DNA of 5,851 bases from contig CANNUR010000192.1 of NCBI GenBank assembly GCA_947523045.1, positions 1 to 5,851 on the forward strand. Direction: 5' to 3'. The notes under the pieces are model-generated. The model did no database searches. It saw only the letters and a program-made list of their open reading frames with translations, and was not told the origin of the DNA. Below are positions 1 to 5,752 of the stretch, one piece after another; position 1 is the stretch's first letter, and each line of letters begins with the position of its first letter. This DNA comes from an uncultured Prosthecobacter sp. GTDB taxonomy: Bacteria > Verrucomicrobiota > Verrucomicrobiia > Verrucomicrobiales > Verrucomicrobiaceae. A program made the position numbers and the translations under genes.

Positions 1-154
1 CGCGGCCCGGCTCGTCGTGCCCTGTCACTACGACCTGTTTGCCTTCAACACCGAGTCGCCCGCGGAGTTCGAGCGGGCCTGCGCGCGTCTCGGCCAGCCG
101 CAGTGCGTGCTGCGCTGCGGCGGGCGGTTGAGTCTGGAGCCTGTCAGGGCTTGA
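1..154 (+). CDS. UlaG-like MBL-fold metallo-hydrolase, C-terminal end (partial)
   Basis: Only the last 50 residues are in the window; reading begins at base 2 and stops at the TGA at 152-154. The fragment contains VPCHYDLFAFNT, followed by an acidic and aromatic stretch (SPAEFERACARLG) and a short VLRCGGR ending. This pattern is typical of the C-terminus of UlaG-type (L-ascorbate-6-phosphate lactonase-like) metallo-beta-lactamase-fold hydrolases, where the histidine of the VPxHYD motif belongs to the metal site. The family is cytosolic and hydrolyses lactones or phosphorylated sugars, but the substrate cannot be read from this fragment. No signal peptide can be judged because the N-terminus is missing. 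Its last 11 bases overlap the stop end of the converging ThuA gene. Family assignment is fairly safe; the specific UlaG function is not. Confidence 0.75.
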   Translation, partial: AARLVVPCHYDLFAFNTESPAEFERACARLGQPQCVLRCGGRLSLEPVRA

Positions 155-1097
155 GGTTGCCGATGCCGGCTTCGGCCGCTTCCAGGCCGAGCGCCCAGCG
201 AATGCCGCCGAGGATGTGGGCCTGGTAGGTGCGGGCGACTTCGGGCGAGTTCTTGCGCTCCTTGCTGCCTTCCTTCCAGGTCGGATCCCAGACGTCCTCG
301 CGGTGGCCGAGCGAAGTGTAGAACACCCGGCCCTTGCCGAAGTCCTTGCACCAGGCGATCGGGTGGTAGCCGGGCGTCTTGTCGTTCGGATGCTCGTTGA
401 GGCCCATGAGGGCGTGCACGGTGGCCGGATCGTAGTTCTTGAAGATGTAGATCTCGTCGAAGACACGCCAGGCCGAGGGAATAGGCTTGGTGGCGGGATG
501 CGCCGGGTTGTGCAGGATCGGCTGCACCTCGACCTGCTGCTTGTGGGTGAGGAATTCGCCGCCCAGCATGTCAATGTAGCCGCGGAAGGGATGGTAGGTG
601 TCGCCGCCCGAGTGCATGGCGATGAAGGCCTTGCCCTCGCGGACAAGGTTGACGAAACCCTCGCGGTCGGGCAGCTGCAGGTCGCCGGTCGTGTTGGCGA
701 AGACAAAGCCGTCGTAGCCGCGCAGCTTGTCGAGGCTCATGTGCTGCGCCATGTGCGCGCGCACCGTGTCATTCCAAGCGGCGTTGGCGCGGTTGAACTC
801 GGCGAGCGCCAGGCTGAAGGCCTCCTGGCGCGCCTTGAAAGCTTCGTCGCTTTCGTTGGGCTTGCGTTCGGGGGGGCGGCCGGGGCTCTTCGGCTGGCCG
901 CCCTCCGGCTGGCGCACGAAGTCGACCGTGAAGGCGCCCGAACTCTGGCCGATTTCGGCGATCACCTTTTCGGCGGTCTCGATCGAGGAGTGGCGGAAGC
1001 CGGTGGTGACGGTGACAACGAGCAGTTTTTTCGGCGCAGCCGCGGCGGGCAGGGCAACGGCGGCGGCGAGCAGGGCAAGGAGGTGACGGCGAATCAT
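144..1097 (-). CDS. Secreted ThuA-domain protein with an internal charged insertion
   Basis: A 317-residue protein of the ThuA family (trehalose-utilisation-like, glutamine-amidotransferase-like fold). These proteins occur near sugar oxidoreductases and glycan-degradation genes; their biochemical role is poorly defined. Residues 1-21 form a signal peptide (MIRRH, then a Leu/Ala core, then PAAAA), so export is expected. Family hallmarks are TTGFRHSSIETAE (31-43), YDGFVFANTTGDL (128-140), the nucleophile-elbow-like AFIAMHSGGDTYH (157-169), DMLGGEF (176-182), and near the end GRVFYTSLGHREDVW (256-270) and GGIRWALG (297-304). I chose the ATG at 1097 because it puts the signal peptide at the N-terminus; an in-frame ATG at 1178 would add 27 residues in front of it. 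No good Shine-Dalgarno sequence precedes either start. Residues 65-122 are a Pro/Lys/Glu-rich and then helical insertion not expected in compact homologues. The gene diverges from the exporter gene and converges on the UlaG-like gene. Confidence 0.9.
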   Translation of the reverse strand: MIRRHLLALLAAAVALPAAAAPKKLLVVTVTTGFRHSSIETAEKVIAEIGQSSGAFTVDFVRQPEGGQPKSPGRPPERKPNESDEAFKARQEAFSLALAEFNRANAAWNDTVRAHMAQHMSLDKLRGYDGFVFANTTGDLQLPDREGFVNLVREGKAFIAMHSGGDTYHPFRGYIDMLGGEFLTHKQQVEVQPILHNPAHPATKPIPSAWRVFDEIYIFKNYDPATVHALMGLNEHPNDKTPGYHPIAWCKDFGKGRVFYTSLGHREDVWDPTWKEGSKERKNSPEVARTYQAHILGGIRWALGLEAAEAGIGNLKP

Positions 1098-1125
1098 GGT
1101 GGTTGGAACAAGCACGGTGGCGGTG

Positions 1126-1154
1126 CCGGGCTTCTTGCTGGCAAATCCGCCCGG
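1126..1154 (+). other. GC-rich inverted repeat (hairpin) in the leader of the exporter gene
   Basis: CCGGGC at 1126-1131 is perfectly complementary to GCCCGG at 1149-1154. Inside the 17-nt interval, TTG (1135-1137) can also pair with CAA (1142-1144) around a CTGG loop, so a two-part stem is possible. It has no U-run and so is not a typical intrinsic terminator. It lies about 20 nt upstream of the exporter ATG and could be a leader structure, a regulator-binding palindrome, or chance in GC-rich DNA. Confidence 0.3.
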
Positions 1155-1160
1155 GTGTGC

Positions 1161-1164
1161 GAGG
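1161..1164 (+). promoter_or_regulatory. Weak Shine-Dalgarno-like site for the exporter
   Basis: GAGG sits 12 nt before the ATG at 1177. The spacing is longer than ideal, but it is the only purine-rich stretch upstream and it supports the ATG at 1177 over the earlier in-frame ATG at 1096. Confidence 0.35.
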
Positions 1165-1176
1165 TTGCCTGCTGCC

Positions 1177-1503
1177 ATGGCCTGGTTCTACCTTCTTCTT
1201 GCCGGACTGACCGAGATCGCCTGGGCGGTTGGTCTCAAGCACACCCATGGGTGGACGCGCCTGGGGCCGAGCCTGATCACCATTCTGCTCATGATCGCCA
1301 GCTTCGGCTTTCTCTCGCAAGCCCTGAAGAGCCTGCCGATCGGCACCGCCTACGCGATCTGGACCGGCATTGGCGCGATCGGGACGGTGGTTGTCGGCAT
1401 CCTCTGGTTCGGCGAGCCGCGCACGGCCCTGCGCCTGGCCTGCATTGGCCTGATCCTGGTCGGCATCGCCGGTCTGAAGCTGACCTCCGGGCCCTCCGCC
1501 TGA
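1177..1503 (+). CDS. sugE: SMR-family guanidinium exporter (Gdx/SugE type)
   Basis: A 108-residue inner-membrane protein of the small multidrug resistance family with four transmembrane helices (about 3-20, 31-50, 57-77 and 85-102). It works as a dual-topology dimer exchanging substrate for protons. Residues match the Gdx (formerly SugE) subtype: the essential Glu13 in LAGLTEIAW, Gly10, Trp16, Ser42, Tyr59 and Trp62, and the signature GTAYAIWTGIGAIGT (56-70). Known Gdx proteins export guanidinium and some small hydrophobic guanidinyl or quaternary ammonium compounds. The ATG at 1177 gives the standard family length and N-terminus (MAWFYLLLAG); an upstream in-frame ATG at 1096 would add 27 unrelated residues overlapping the ThuA gene start. 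It stands alone, as expected for a homodimeric Gdx. It is followed 39 nt later by the sulfatase on the same strand, so the two may be cotranscribed. No guanidine riboswitch was recognised upstream. Confidence 0.93.
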   Translation: MAWFYLLLAGLTEIAWAVGLKHTHGWTRLGPSLITILLMIASFGFLSQALKSLPIGTAYAIWTGIGAIGTVVVGILWFGEPRTALRLACIGLILVGIAGLKLTSGPSA

Positions 1504-1542
1504 GCCCGGTTAGATTCGCGCCCGGCTGGCGTTTCACCGCCC

Positions 1543-3339
1543 ATGCCGAGCCGATTGCTTTTTGTTCTCGCCGTCCTGTGGGTCGCCACTGCTGCGCCCG
1601 CCGCCGAGCGACCCAATGTCCTGCTCATCCTGACCGACGACCAGGGCTATGGCGACCTCTCCCTGCATGGCAACCCGGTGCTGGCAACACCGCACCTCGA
1701 CCGTCTTGGCCGCGAGTCGGTTCGACTTGACAACTTCCATGTCAGCTCGGTTTGCGCACCGACCCGTGCCGCCCTGCTGACGGGTCGGTATACCCTGCGC
1801 ACCGGCACGCACGGGGTCACCCACAACCGCGAGGCGTTTCGCGACGGCGAGGTGACGCTGGCCGAGGCCCTGCGCGGTGCCGGCTGGCGCACCGGCTTTT
1901 TCGGCAAGTGGCACAATGGCGAGCAGTATTCGCACACGCCGACCGGCCAGGGCTTTGAGGAGTTCCTCGGGTTCACCAACGGCCACATCAACGCCTACTT
2001 CGATGCGGTGCTGCTGCGCGGAACGCAACCCGAGCCGACGCGCGGGTTCATCACCGACGTGCTGACCGATGCCGCGCTGGCGTTCATCGAGCGCCGCGCC
2101 GGCGCGCCCTTTTTCTGCCACCTCTCCTACAACGCGCCGCATTCGCCCTACCAGGTGCCGGACCGGTACTTCGACAAGTACAAGGCGCGCGGCCTCGACG
2201 ACACCCTGGCGGCCTTTTACGGCCTGTGCGAGAACGTCGATGACAACGTCGGGCGCCTGCTCGGCCGACTCGCCGAGCTGGGGTTGGCCGACAACACGAT
2301 CGTTGTCTTTCTCACCGACAATGGTGGCACGGCCGGGGTGAAGCATTTCAATGCCGGCATGCGCGGCGGCAAGACCAGCGTGCATGAGGGCGGCGCGCGT
2401 GTGCCCTGCTTCCTGCGCTGGCCGGCTGCCGGATGGACGCCGCGCGCGCTGCCGCAGCTCGCCGCGCATCTCGACCTGTACCCGACCCTGCTCGACCTCT
2501 GCGGGGTGACACCGCCGCCCGGGCCCGCGGTGGACGGTCGCAGCCTGCGGCCGCTGCTCGAAGGCCGTGGCGCTGACTGGCCGGAGCGCCTGCTGTTCTT
2601 CCACAATCCGATCGACGAAACCAATCGTTATCCGGGGGCCGTGCGCAGCGCGACGCATCGGCTGGTGCGCGAGATTTCAGGGCCGTCGGCCGGTTCCGCT
2701 GCCAAGGCCAACGATGCGAGTGCCACACCCTGGCAGCTGTACGACATGCTCGCCGATCCCGGGCAGAAGCGCGATCTCGCCGCCGCCCAGCCGGAACTCG
2801 TGGCACGTTTGGCGCAGGCCTATGACGCCTGGTTCGACGACGTCACCCGCGAGGGCCGCGCGCGTCTGCCGCTGCCGGTGGGGCATGAGGCCCACAACCC
2901 GGTCGAGCTGCATGCGCCGCAGGCCTACTTCAGCGGTGGCCTGCGTTTTCATGCCGGCCCGGGCTTTGCCCACGACTGGCTGACCGGCTGGACTTCGGCG
3001 GAGGCGCGGCTGTGGTTTGAGGTCGAGGTGACGCAGGCGGCTGAGTATGCCGTTGAGATCGATTATGCCTGTCCCGAGGTCGAGGCCGGTTCGGTCATTC
3101 GCGTGCGCGCCGGTTCGGCTGCCGTGGAGGCGACCGTTAAGCCGGCGCCGATCCGGCCGGTTGATCTGCCCACCCGCGATGCCAAGGGCCGTGAGCGCTA
3201 CCAAAATCGTGTTTGGAGCACGCTGTCGCTGGGGCGCCTGCGGCTTGAGGCGGGGCGCCAGCAACTCGCGGTTGAGGTCGTGCGGCAGGCCGGTGCGCAG
3301 GTGATGGACTTCAAGCAACTGCGTTTGCGCCGGCTCTAG
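1543..3339 (+). CDS. Secreted formylglycine-dependent sulfatase (S1 family, arylsulfatase-like) with C-terminal extension
   Basis: A 598-residue enzyme that hydrolyses sulfate esters, probably on a glycan, in the periplasm or outside the cell. Residues 1-21 are a signal peptide ending PAA before ERPNVLLILTDDQ. Active-site features: metal ligands Asp32 and Asp33 (TDDQ), the maturation motif CAPTR at 71-75 (Cys71 becomes formylglycine; Arg75), the ALLTGR helper motif (77-82), Lys122 and His124 in GKWH, His200 in NAPHSPY, the TDNGG metal motif at 258-262 (Asp259, Asn260), and Lys277 in RGGK. The core ends with the usual LYDMLADPGQKRDLA segment (399-413). Residues from about 450 to 598 form an extra, probably beta-sandwich region rich in short strands (ARLWFEVEV, EYAVEIDY, LRLEAG) that resembles carbohydrate-binding modules of marine-type sulfatases. 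No clear Shine-Dalgarno sequence precedes the ATG, but the signal peptide fixes the start. Substrate is unknown. As a Cys-type enzyme it needs a formylglycine-generating or anaerobic maturase, not present here. Confidence 0.95.
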   Translation: MPSRLLFVLAVLWVATAAPAAERPNVLLILTDDQGYGDLSLHGNPVLATPHLDRLGRESVRLDNFHVSSVCAPTRAALLTGRYTLRTGTHGVTHNREAFRDGEVTLAEALRGAGWRTGFFGKWHNGEQYSHTPTGQGFEEFLGFTNGHINAYFDAVLLRGTQPEPTRGFITDVLTDAALAFIERRAGAPFFCHLSYNAPHSPYQVPDRYFDKYKARGLDDTLAAFYGLCENVDDNVGRLLGRLAELGLADNTIVVFLTDNGGTAGVKHFNAGMRGGKTSVHEGGARVPCFLRWPAAGWTPRALPQLAAHLDLYPTLLDLCGVTPPPGPAVDGRSLRPLLEGRGADWPERLLFFHNPIDETNRYPGAVRSATHRLVREISGPSAGSAAKANDASATPWQLYDMLADPGQKRDLAAAQPELVARLAQAYDAWFDDVTREGRARLPLPVGHEAHNPVELHAPQAYFSGGLRFHAGPGFAHDWLTGWTSAEARLWFEVEVTQAAEYAVEIDYACPEVEAGSVIRVRAGSAAVEATVKPAPIRPVDLPTRDAKGRERYQNRVWSTLSLGRLRLEAGRQQLAVEVVRQAGAQVMDFKQLRLRRL

Positions 3340-3345
3340 TCGGCC
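3340..3345. other. Six-nucleotide convergent junction without an obvious terminator
   Basis: Only six bases lie between the sulfatase stop (TAG) and the nuclease stop on the opposite strand. A 4-bp stem (GCCG 3329-3332 with CGGC 3341-3344) can be drawn, but it is weak and has no T-run on either side. If transcription stops here it must be by another mechanism, or the two transcripts overlap. Confidence 0.4.
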
Positions 3346-3978
3346 TCAGCGACGCCAGGCGCCGCGACCGGCGGCTTGAGCCTCGCGCTCGAGTCCACGC
3401 AGGTGCGCCTCGAACTGGCGCGCGCTGCGACCGTCGGGCAGGGTGGTGCCGGTGGTGTGGATGCGGGCGAGACCGGCGCGCACGAGTTTCTCCGACAGAT
3501 CCTCGCCATCGGCAAAAACCACGAAGGCGTAGAAGCGGTCGCTGTCGTACACGCGCTGCCAGCGGGTGTGGATGACGAAGCCGCCGGCCTCCAGCAGGGC
3601 GCGGGTGAACTGGCGCGCGTCGCGGCCGAGGGTCAGCGTGCGGGCATCGTCGAGCCCGCCGAAATCGCGGCCCTGATCGCGCACGCGTTCGGCGTTCTGG
3701 GCGTTCAGGTAGGTCTCGGCGCAGTCGGCGAAGTACAAGCGAAAATGGTGGGCGAGGCCGCGATGCTCGACCTTGAAGCTGTCGCCATCGTTGCTGCCGT
3801 GGCGGAGCAGGCGCGCGCCCTGCAGGCTTTCGAAGGCGGTGGCGGCGGGGCCGCTGCGCCGTGGGGCGTCGGGCGGTGTCAGGCCGTGCTGCCAGAACTG
3901 CCAGGCCGCGGCGGCGATCAGCAGCAGGGTCCAGAGCGGACCGCGGCGCCGGCGGCGCTTGAACAGCCGCGGGATCAT
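3346..3978 (-). CDS. Membrane-anchored thermonuclease-family (SNase-like) protein
   Basis: A 210-residue protein with a staphylococcal-nuclease-like domain (about 52-209), a fold that cleaves DNA and RNA phosphodiester bonds using calcium. Catalytic positions of the family are kept: Asp66 in DGDSF (SNase Asp21), Arg80 in FRLYF (Arg35), Asp85 and Glu88 in ADCAET (Asp40 and Glu43), and Arg148 in DSDRFYAFVVFADG (Arg87). SEKLVRAGLARIH (162-174) and the terminal GRGAWRR also match the family. The N-terminus is strongly basic (RLFKRRRRR, 4-12) followed by one hydrophobic segment (14-30), so it is likely anchored with the nuclease domain outside the cytoplasm. I chose the ATG at 3978 because its A and TG overlap the TGA of the upstream ATPase gene (ATGA), implying coupled translation; the longer open frame upstream is low-complexity Arg/Pro and is an artefact. 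It is the last gene of the transporter operon. DNA, RNA or another ester as substrate is not settled. Confidence 0.88.
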   Translation of the reverse strand: MIPRLFKRRRRRGPLWTLLLIAAAAWQFWQHGLTPPDAPRRSGPAATAFESLQGARLLRHGSNDGDSFKVEHRGLAHHFRLYFADCAETYLNAQNAERVRDQGRDFGGLDDARTLTLGRDARQFTRALLEAGGFVIHTRWQRVYDSDRFYAFVVFADGEDLSEKLVRAGLARIHTTGTTLPDGRSARQFEAHLRGLEREAQAAGRGAWRR

Positions 3979-4814
3979 GCTTCGAGCGCGGCGTGGTCGA
4001 TGGTCTGCAGGCGGGCGCGGCGTTCGCCCAGGCGCGGCACGCATTCGAGCAGGGCGCGGGTGTAGGGATGCTGCGGCTGGGTGAGGATCTGCTCGACCGG
4101 GCCGGTCTCGACGATGTGGCCGCGGAACATGACCGCGACGCGGTCGGCGACGTCGCGGATGATGCCGAGGTTGTGGGTGATGAGGATGAGGCTCATGCCG
4201 AGTTCGCGGCGCAGTTCGGCGAGCAGTTCGAGGATCTGCTTCTGAATGGTGACGTCGAGGGCCGTGGTGGGTTCGTCGGCGACCAGCAGGCGCGGGTGAC
4301 AGCACAGGGCCATGGCGATCATGACGCGCTGCTGCATGCCGCCGCTGAGTTCGTGCGGGTAGGCGCGCAGGCGCTTTTCTGGTTCGGTGATGCCGACCCG
4401 GCGCAGCCAGGCGAGGGTTTCGGCGTCGCGATCGGTCACCTCCGGCCGGTGCAGGCGCAGGGCCTCGCCGATCTGGGTGCGCACGCTCAGCACCGGGTTC
4501 AGCGAGGTGGTCGGTTCCTGAAAGATGTAGGCGATCTCGCGGCCGCGCACGGCGCGCAGTTCGCGCGGGCTGAGCTGCAGCAGGTCGCGGTCGCCGAGGC
4601 GGAGTTCCTGCGCGGTGATCTGGGCCGGCGGTTCCGGCAGCAGTCGCGCCAGGGCCAGGGCGGTGGCGCTCTTGCCGCTGCCGCTTTCGCCGACGACGGC
4701 CAGCGACTCACCTTCGGCGAGATCGAGATCGATGCCGCGCACCGCCTCGACCGGTTCCGCGCCGTGGCGGCTGAAGGCGATGTGCAGGTCGCGGATGCGG
4801 AGCAGGGGGGTCAT
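3975..4814 (-). CDS. ABC transporter ATPase, OppD/DppD (peptide/nickel uptake) type
   Basis: A 279-residue cytoplasmic ATPase that would energise an oligopeptide-type importer. Visible motifs: Walker A GESGSGKS (42-49), Q-loop Gln99 within YIFQEPTTSLNP, signature LSGGMQQR (156-163), Walker B LLVADE (176-181), D-loop TALD (184-187) and switch His214 in LITHNLG. RGHIVETGP and QPQHPYTRALLECVPRLG (246-263) are characteristic of the peptide/nickel subgroup. The protein stops at about residue 279, so it lacks most of the C-terminal extension, including the Cys-rich segment seen in many OppD/DppD/OppF proteins of about 320-340 residues. The ATG at 4814 overlaps the stop of the permease gene (ATGA). 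The open frame runs far upstream but is only Arg/Pro-rich shadow. It is a single ATPase domain, unlike the tandem YejF. A paired OppF-type ATPase is not seen in this window. Substrate not determinable. Confidence 0.92.
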   Translation of the reverse strand: MTPLLRIRDLHIAFSRHGAEPVEAVRGIDLDLAEGESLAVVGESGSGKSATALALARLLPEPPAQITAQELRLGDRDLLQLSPRELRAVRGREIAYIFQEPTTSLNPVLSVRTQIGEALRLHRPEVTDRDAETLAWLRRVGITEPEKRLRAYPHELSGGMQQRVMIAMALCCHPRLLVADEPTTALDVTIQKQILELLAELRRELGMSLILITHNLGIIRDVADRVAVMFRGHIVETGPVEQILTQPQHPYTRALLECVPRLGERRARLQTIDHAALEA

Positions 4815-5752
4815 GGCTTGGCGGGGGGCAGGGCGGATCGGGGCGACCGCTGCAGCATGCCTGCGGCGAGGCGCAGTGACAAGACGCAAAGCAGGACCGG
4901 CCACGTGGCGGTCAGCACCCCGGCGGGGTTTTCCAGGAAGCCGGCACCGGCGCGCTGCAGACCGGTCAGGCCGGGCAGCGGTGCCAGCAGGGCGGTGCTG
5001 CCGACGGCAAGCGCCCCCCAGGCGAGCAGGCGGGCCAGGCCTGCCAGACCCTGGCGTGTTTGCTCGGGCAGGCGATGCCGGCGCCAGGCAGCCCAGGGGC
5101 TGTGGCCGAGCACGAGGGCGCCTTCGAACACGCGGCGGGCAGCGCTGGGCTGGGACGGCGCAGGCCTCGGTCGCAAGGCCGCGACGGCCCAAACGACGGC
5201 AATCAGCAGGGCCAATTCCACGAGGGCCTGGGCGAAGAACACCGGGTGGTCGGCGTGGATCGCGCGTGCCGGGGTGGCCAGGTCGGGAAACAGCACGAGG
5301 GCATCGTTCAGCAGCCAGGCCGCGGCGACCGCCTGCACGCCGCTTCGGCGCCGGGTCGGCGACGCCAGCAGGCCGGCGGTGAGCAGCGTGGCGAGCAGCA
5401 GCAGGGGGGGCAGCCAGAACCACAGGACATCGGCCATGGCCTCACCGCGTTCGGTCGGCATCAGGCTCGGCACTGGCCAGCCGCGCGCGCCCGCCCAACC
5501 GGCCAAGGCCAGGGCGGGAGCGGCGGGCGGCAGCGCGGCCACGAGGCCTGCGAGCCCGCGGCTGAGCCGTGTCCAGCGACCCGGTGTCGGTCGGCCCCGC
5601 AGGGCGTGGGCCGTGCTGTGGGCCAGCGCCAGGGCGAGCAGGGCAAAGCCGAGGCAGGCCGCCAGCGCGGCCAGCGGTGCCGGCGTCAGGGCGTCACGCA
5701 GCGCCTGCAGGAGCAGGGGCAGGTCGAGACGGTTCCAAGGGTCGGCGTTCAT
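4811..5752 (-). CDS. Divergent ABC transporter permease, OppC/DppC-like
   Basis: A 313-residue integral membrane protein with about six hydrophobic segments (approximately 28-50, 66-88, 108-130, 171-193, 237-258 and 280-301). It is recognised as a binding-protein-dependent transport permease from its C-terminal third: the EAA-loop equivalent EGALVLGHSPWAAWRRHRLP (210-229) keeps the key Gly216 and the terminal Leu-Pro (228-229). It is followed by a helix, then a loop and final helix ordered as in OppC/DppC. The N-terminal half is poorly conserved, very Ala/Leu-rich, and gives no recognisable motif to me. The stop overlaps the ATPase start (ATGA) and its own ATG overlaps the stop of the upstream gene (ATGA). 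The purine-rich GAAGGA directly touching the ATG is too close to act as its Shine-Dalgarno, which favours coupled reinitiation. Family placement depends mainly on the EAA loop and on the adjacent ATPase. Confidence 0.75.
   Translation of the reverse strand: MNADPWNRLDLPLLLQALRDALTPAPLAALAACLGFALLALALAHSTAHALRGRPTPGRWTRLSRGLAGLVAALPPAAPALALAGWAGARGWPVPSLMPTERGEAMADVLWFWLPPLLLLATLLTAGLLASPTRRRSGVQAVAAAWLLNDALVLFPDLATPARAIHADHPVFFAQALVELALLIAVVWAVAALRPRPAPSQPSAARRVFEGALVLGHSPWAAWRRHRLPEQTRQGLAGLARLLAWGALAVGSTALLAPLPGLTGLQRAGAGFLENPAGVLTATWPVLLCVLSLRLAAGMLQRSPRSALPPAKP

Larger units (their letters stand above)
1098..1176. promoter_or_regulatory. Divergent intergenic region between ThuA and gdx genes
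   Basis: This 79-nt spacer separates the two divergent starts and must hold, or lie next to, the promoters for both directions. I found no convincing -35/-10 pair on either strand; the GC richness makes such calls unreliable. It carries one GC-rich inverted repeat (1126-1154) and a weak GAGG upstream of the exporter start. I looked for guanidine-I (ykkC) and guanidine-II (mini-ykkC, paired hairpins with ACGR loops) riboswitches, which often precede exporters of this class. No such arrangement is present; a lone ACGG at 1114-1117 lacks a matching stem. Regulation is therefore unexplained. Confidence 0.4.

Noticed and set aside
870..876. G7 homopolymer within the ThuA insertion (another G7 at 5404-5410 in the permease) as a phase-variation tract
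   Set aside because: Both tracts are short, the reading frames are intact, and such runs are expected by chance in this GC-rich DNA; there is no sign of contingency switching.
1114..1117. ACGG as a possible mini-ykkC (guanidine-II) loop
   Set aside because: No flanking complementary stem and no second ACGR hairpin, so the two-hairpin aptamer is absent.
1504..1525. Direct repeat GCCCGG at 1504-1509 and 1520-1525 before the sulfatase as an operator
   Set aside because: Six-base GC repeats are frequent here, and there is no symmetry or wider pattern to suggest a binding site.
216..1730. 504-codon plus-strand open frame across the ThuA gene, the exporter and the start of the sulfatase
   Set aside because: It is antisense to the well-supported ThuA gene and out of frame with the exporter and sulfatase. 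Its translation has no motif and becomes Arg/Pro/His-rich; long antisense frames are common at this GC content.
1534..2658. 374-codon minus-strand frame opposite the sulfatase
   Set aside because: It mirrors the codon structure of the sulfatase, whose catalytic motifs are intact. The translation has no recognisable domain.
4615..5382. 255-codon plus-strand frame opposite the permease and ATPase
   Set aside because: Low-complexity Arg/Gly/Ala composition and antisense to coupled genes; a GC-driven shadow.
4815..5423. Long upstream extension of the ATPase reading frame
   Set aside because: The extension is Arg/Pro/Ala-rich without motifs and lies over the permease, which has membrane helices, an EAA loop and ATGA junctions on both sides.
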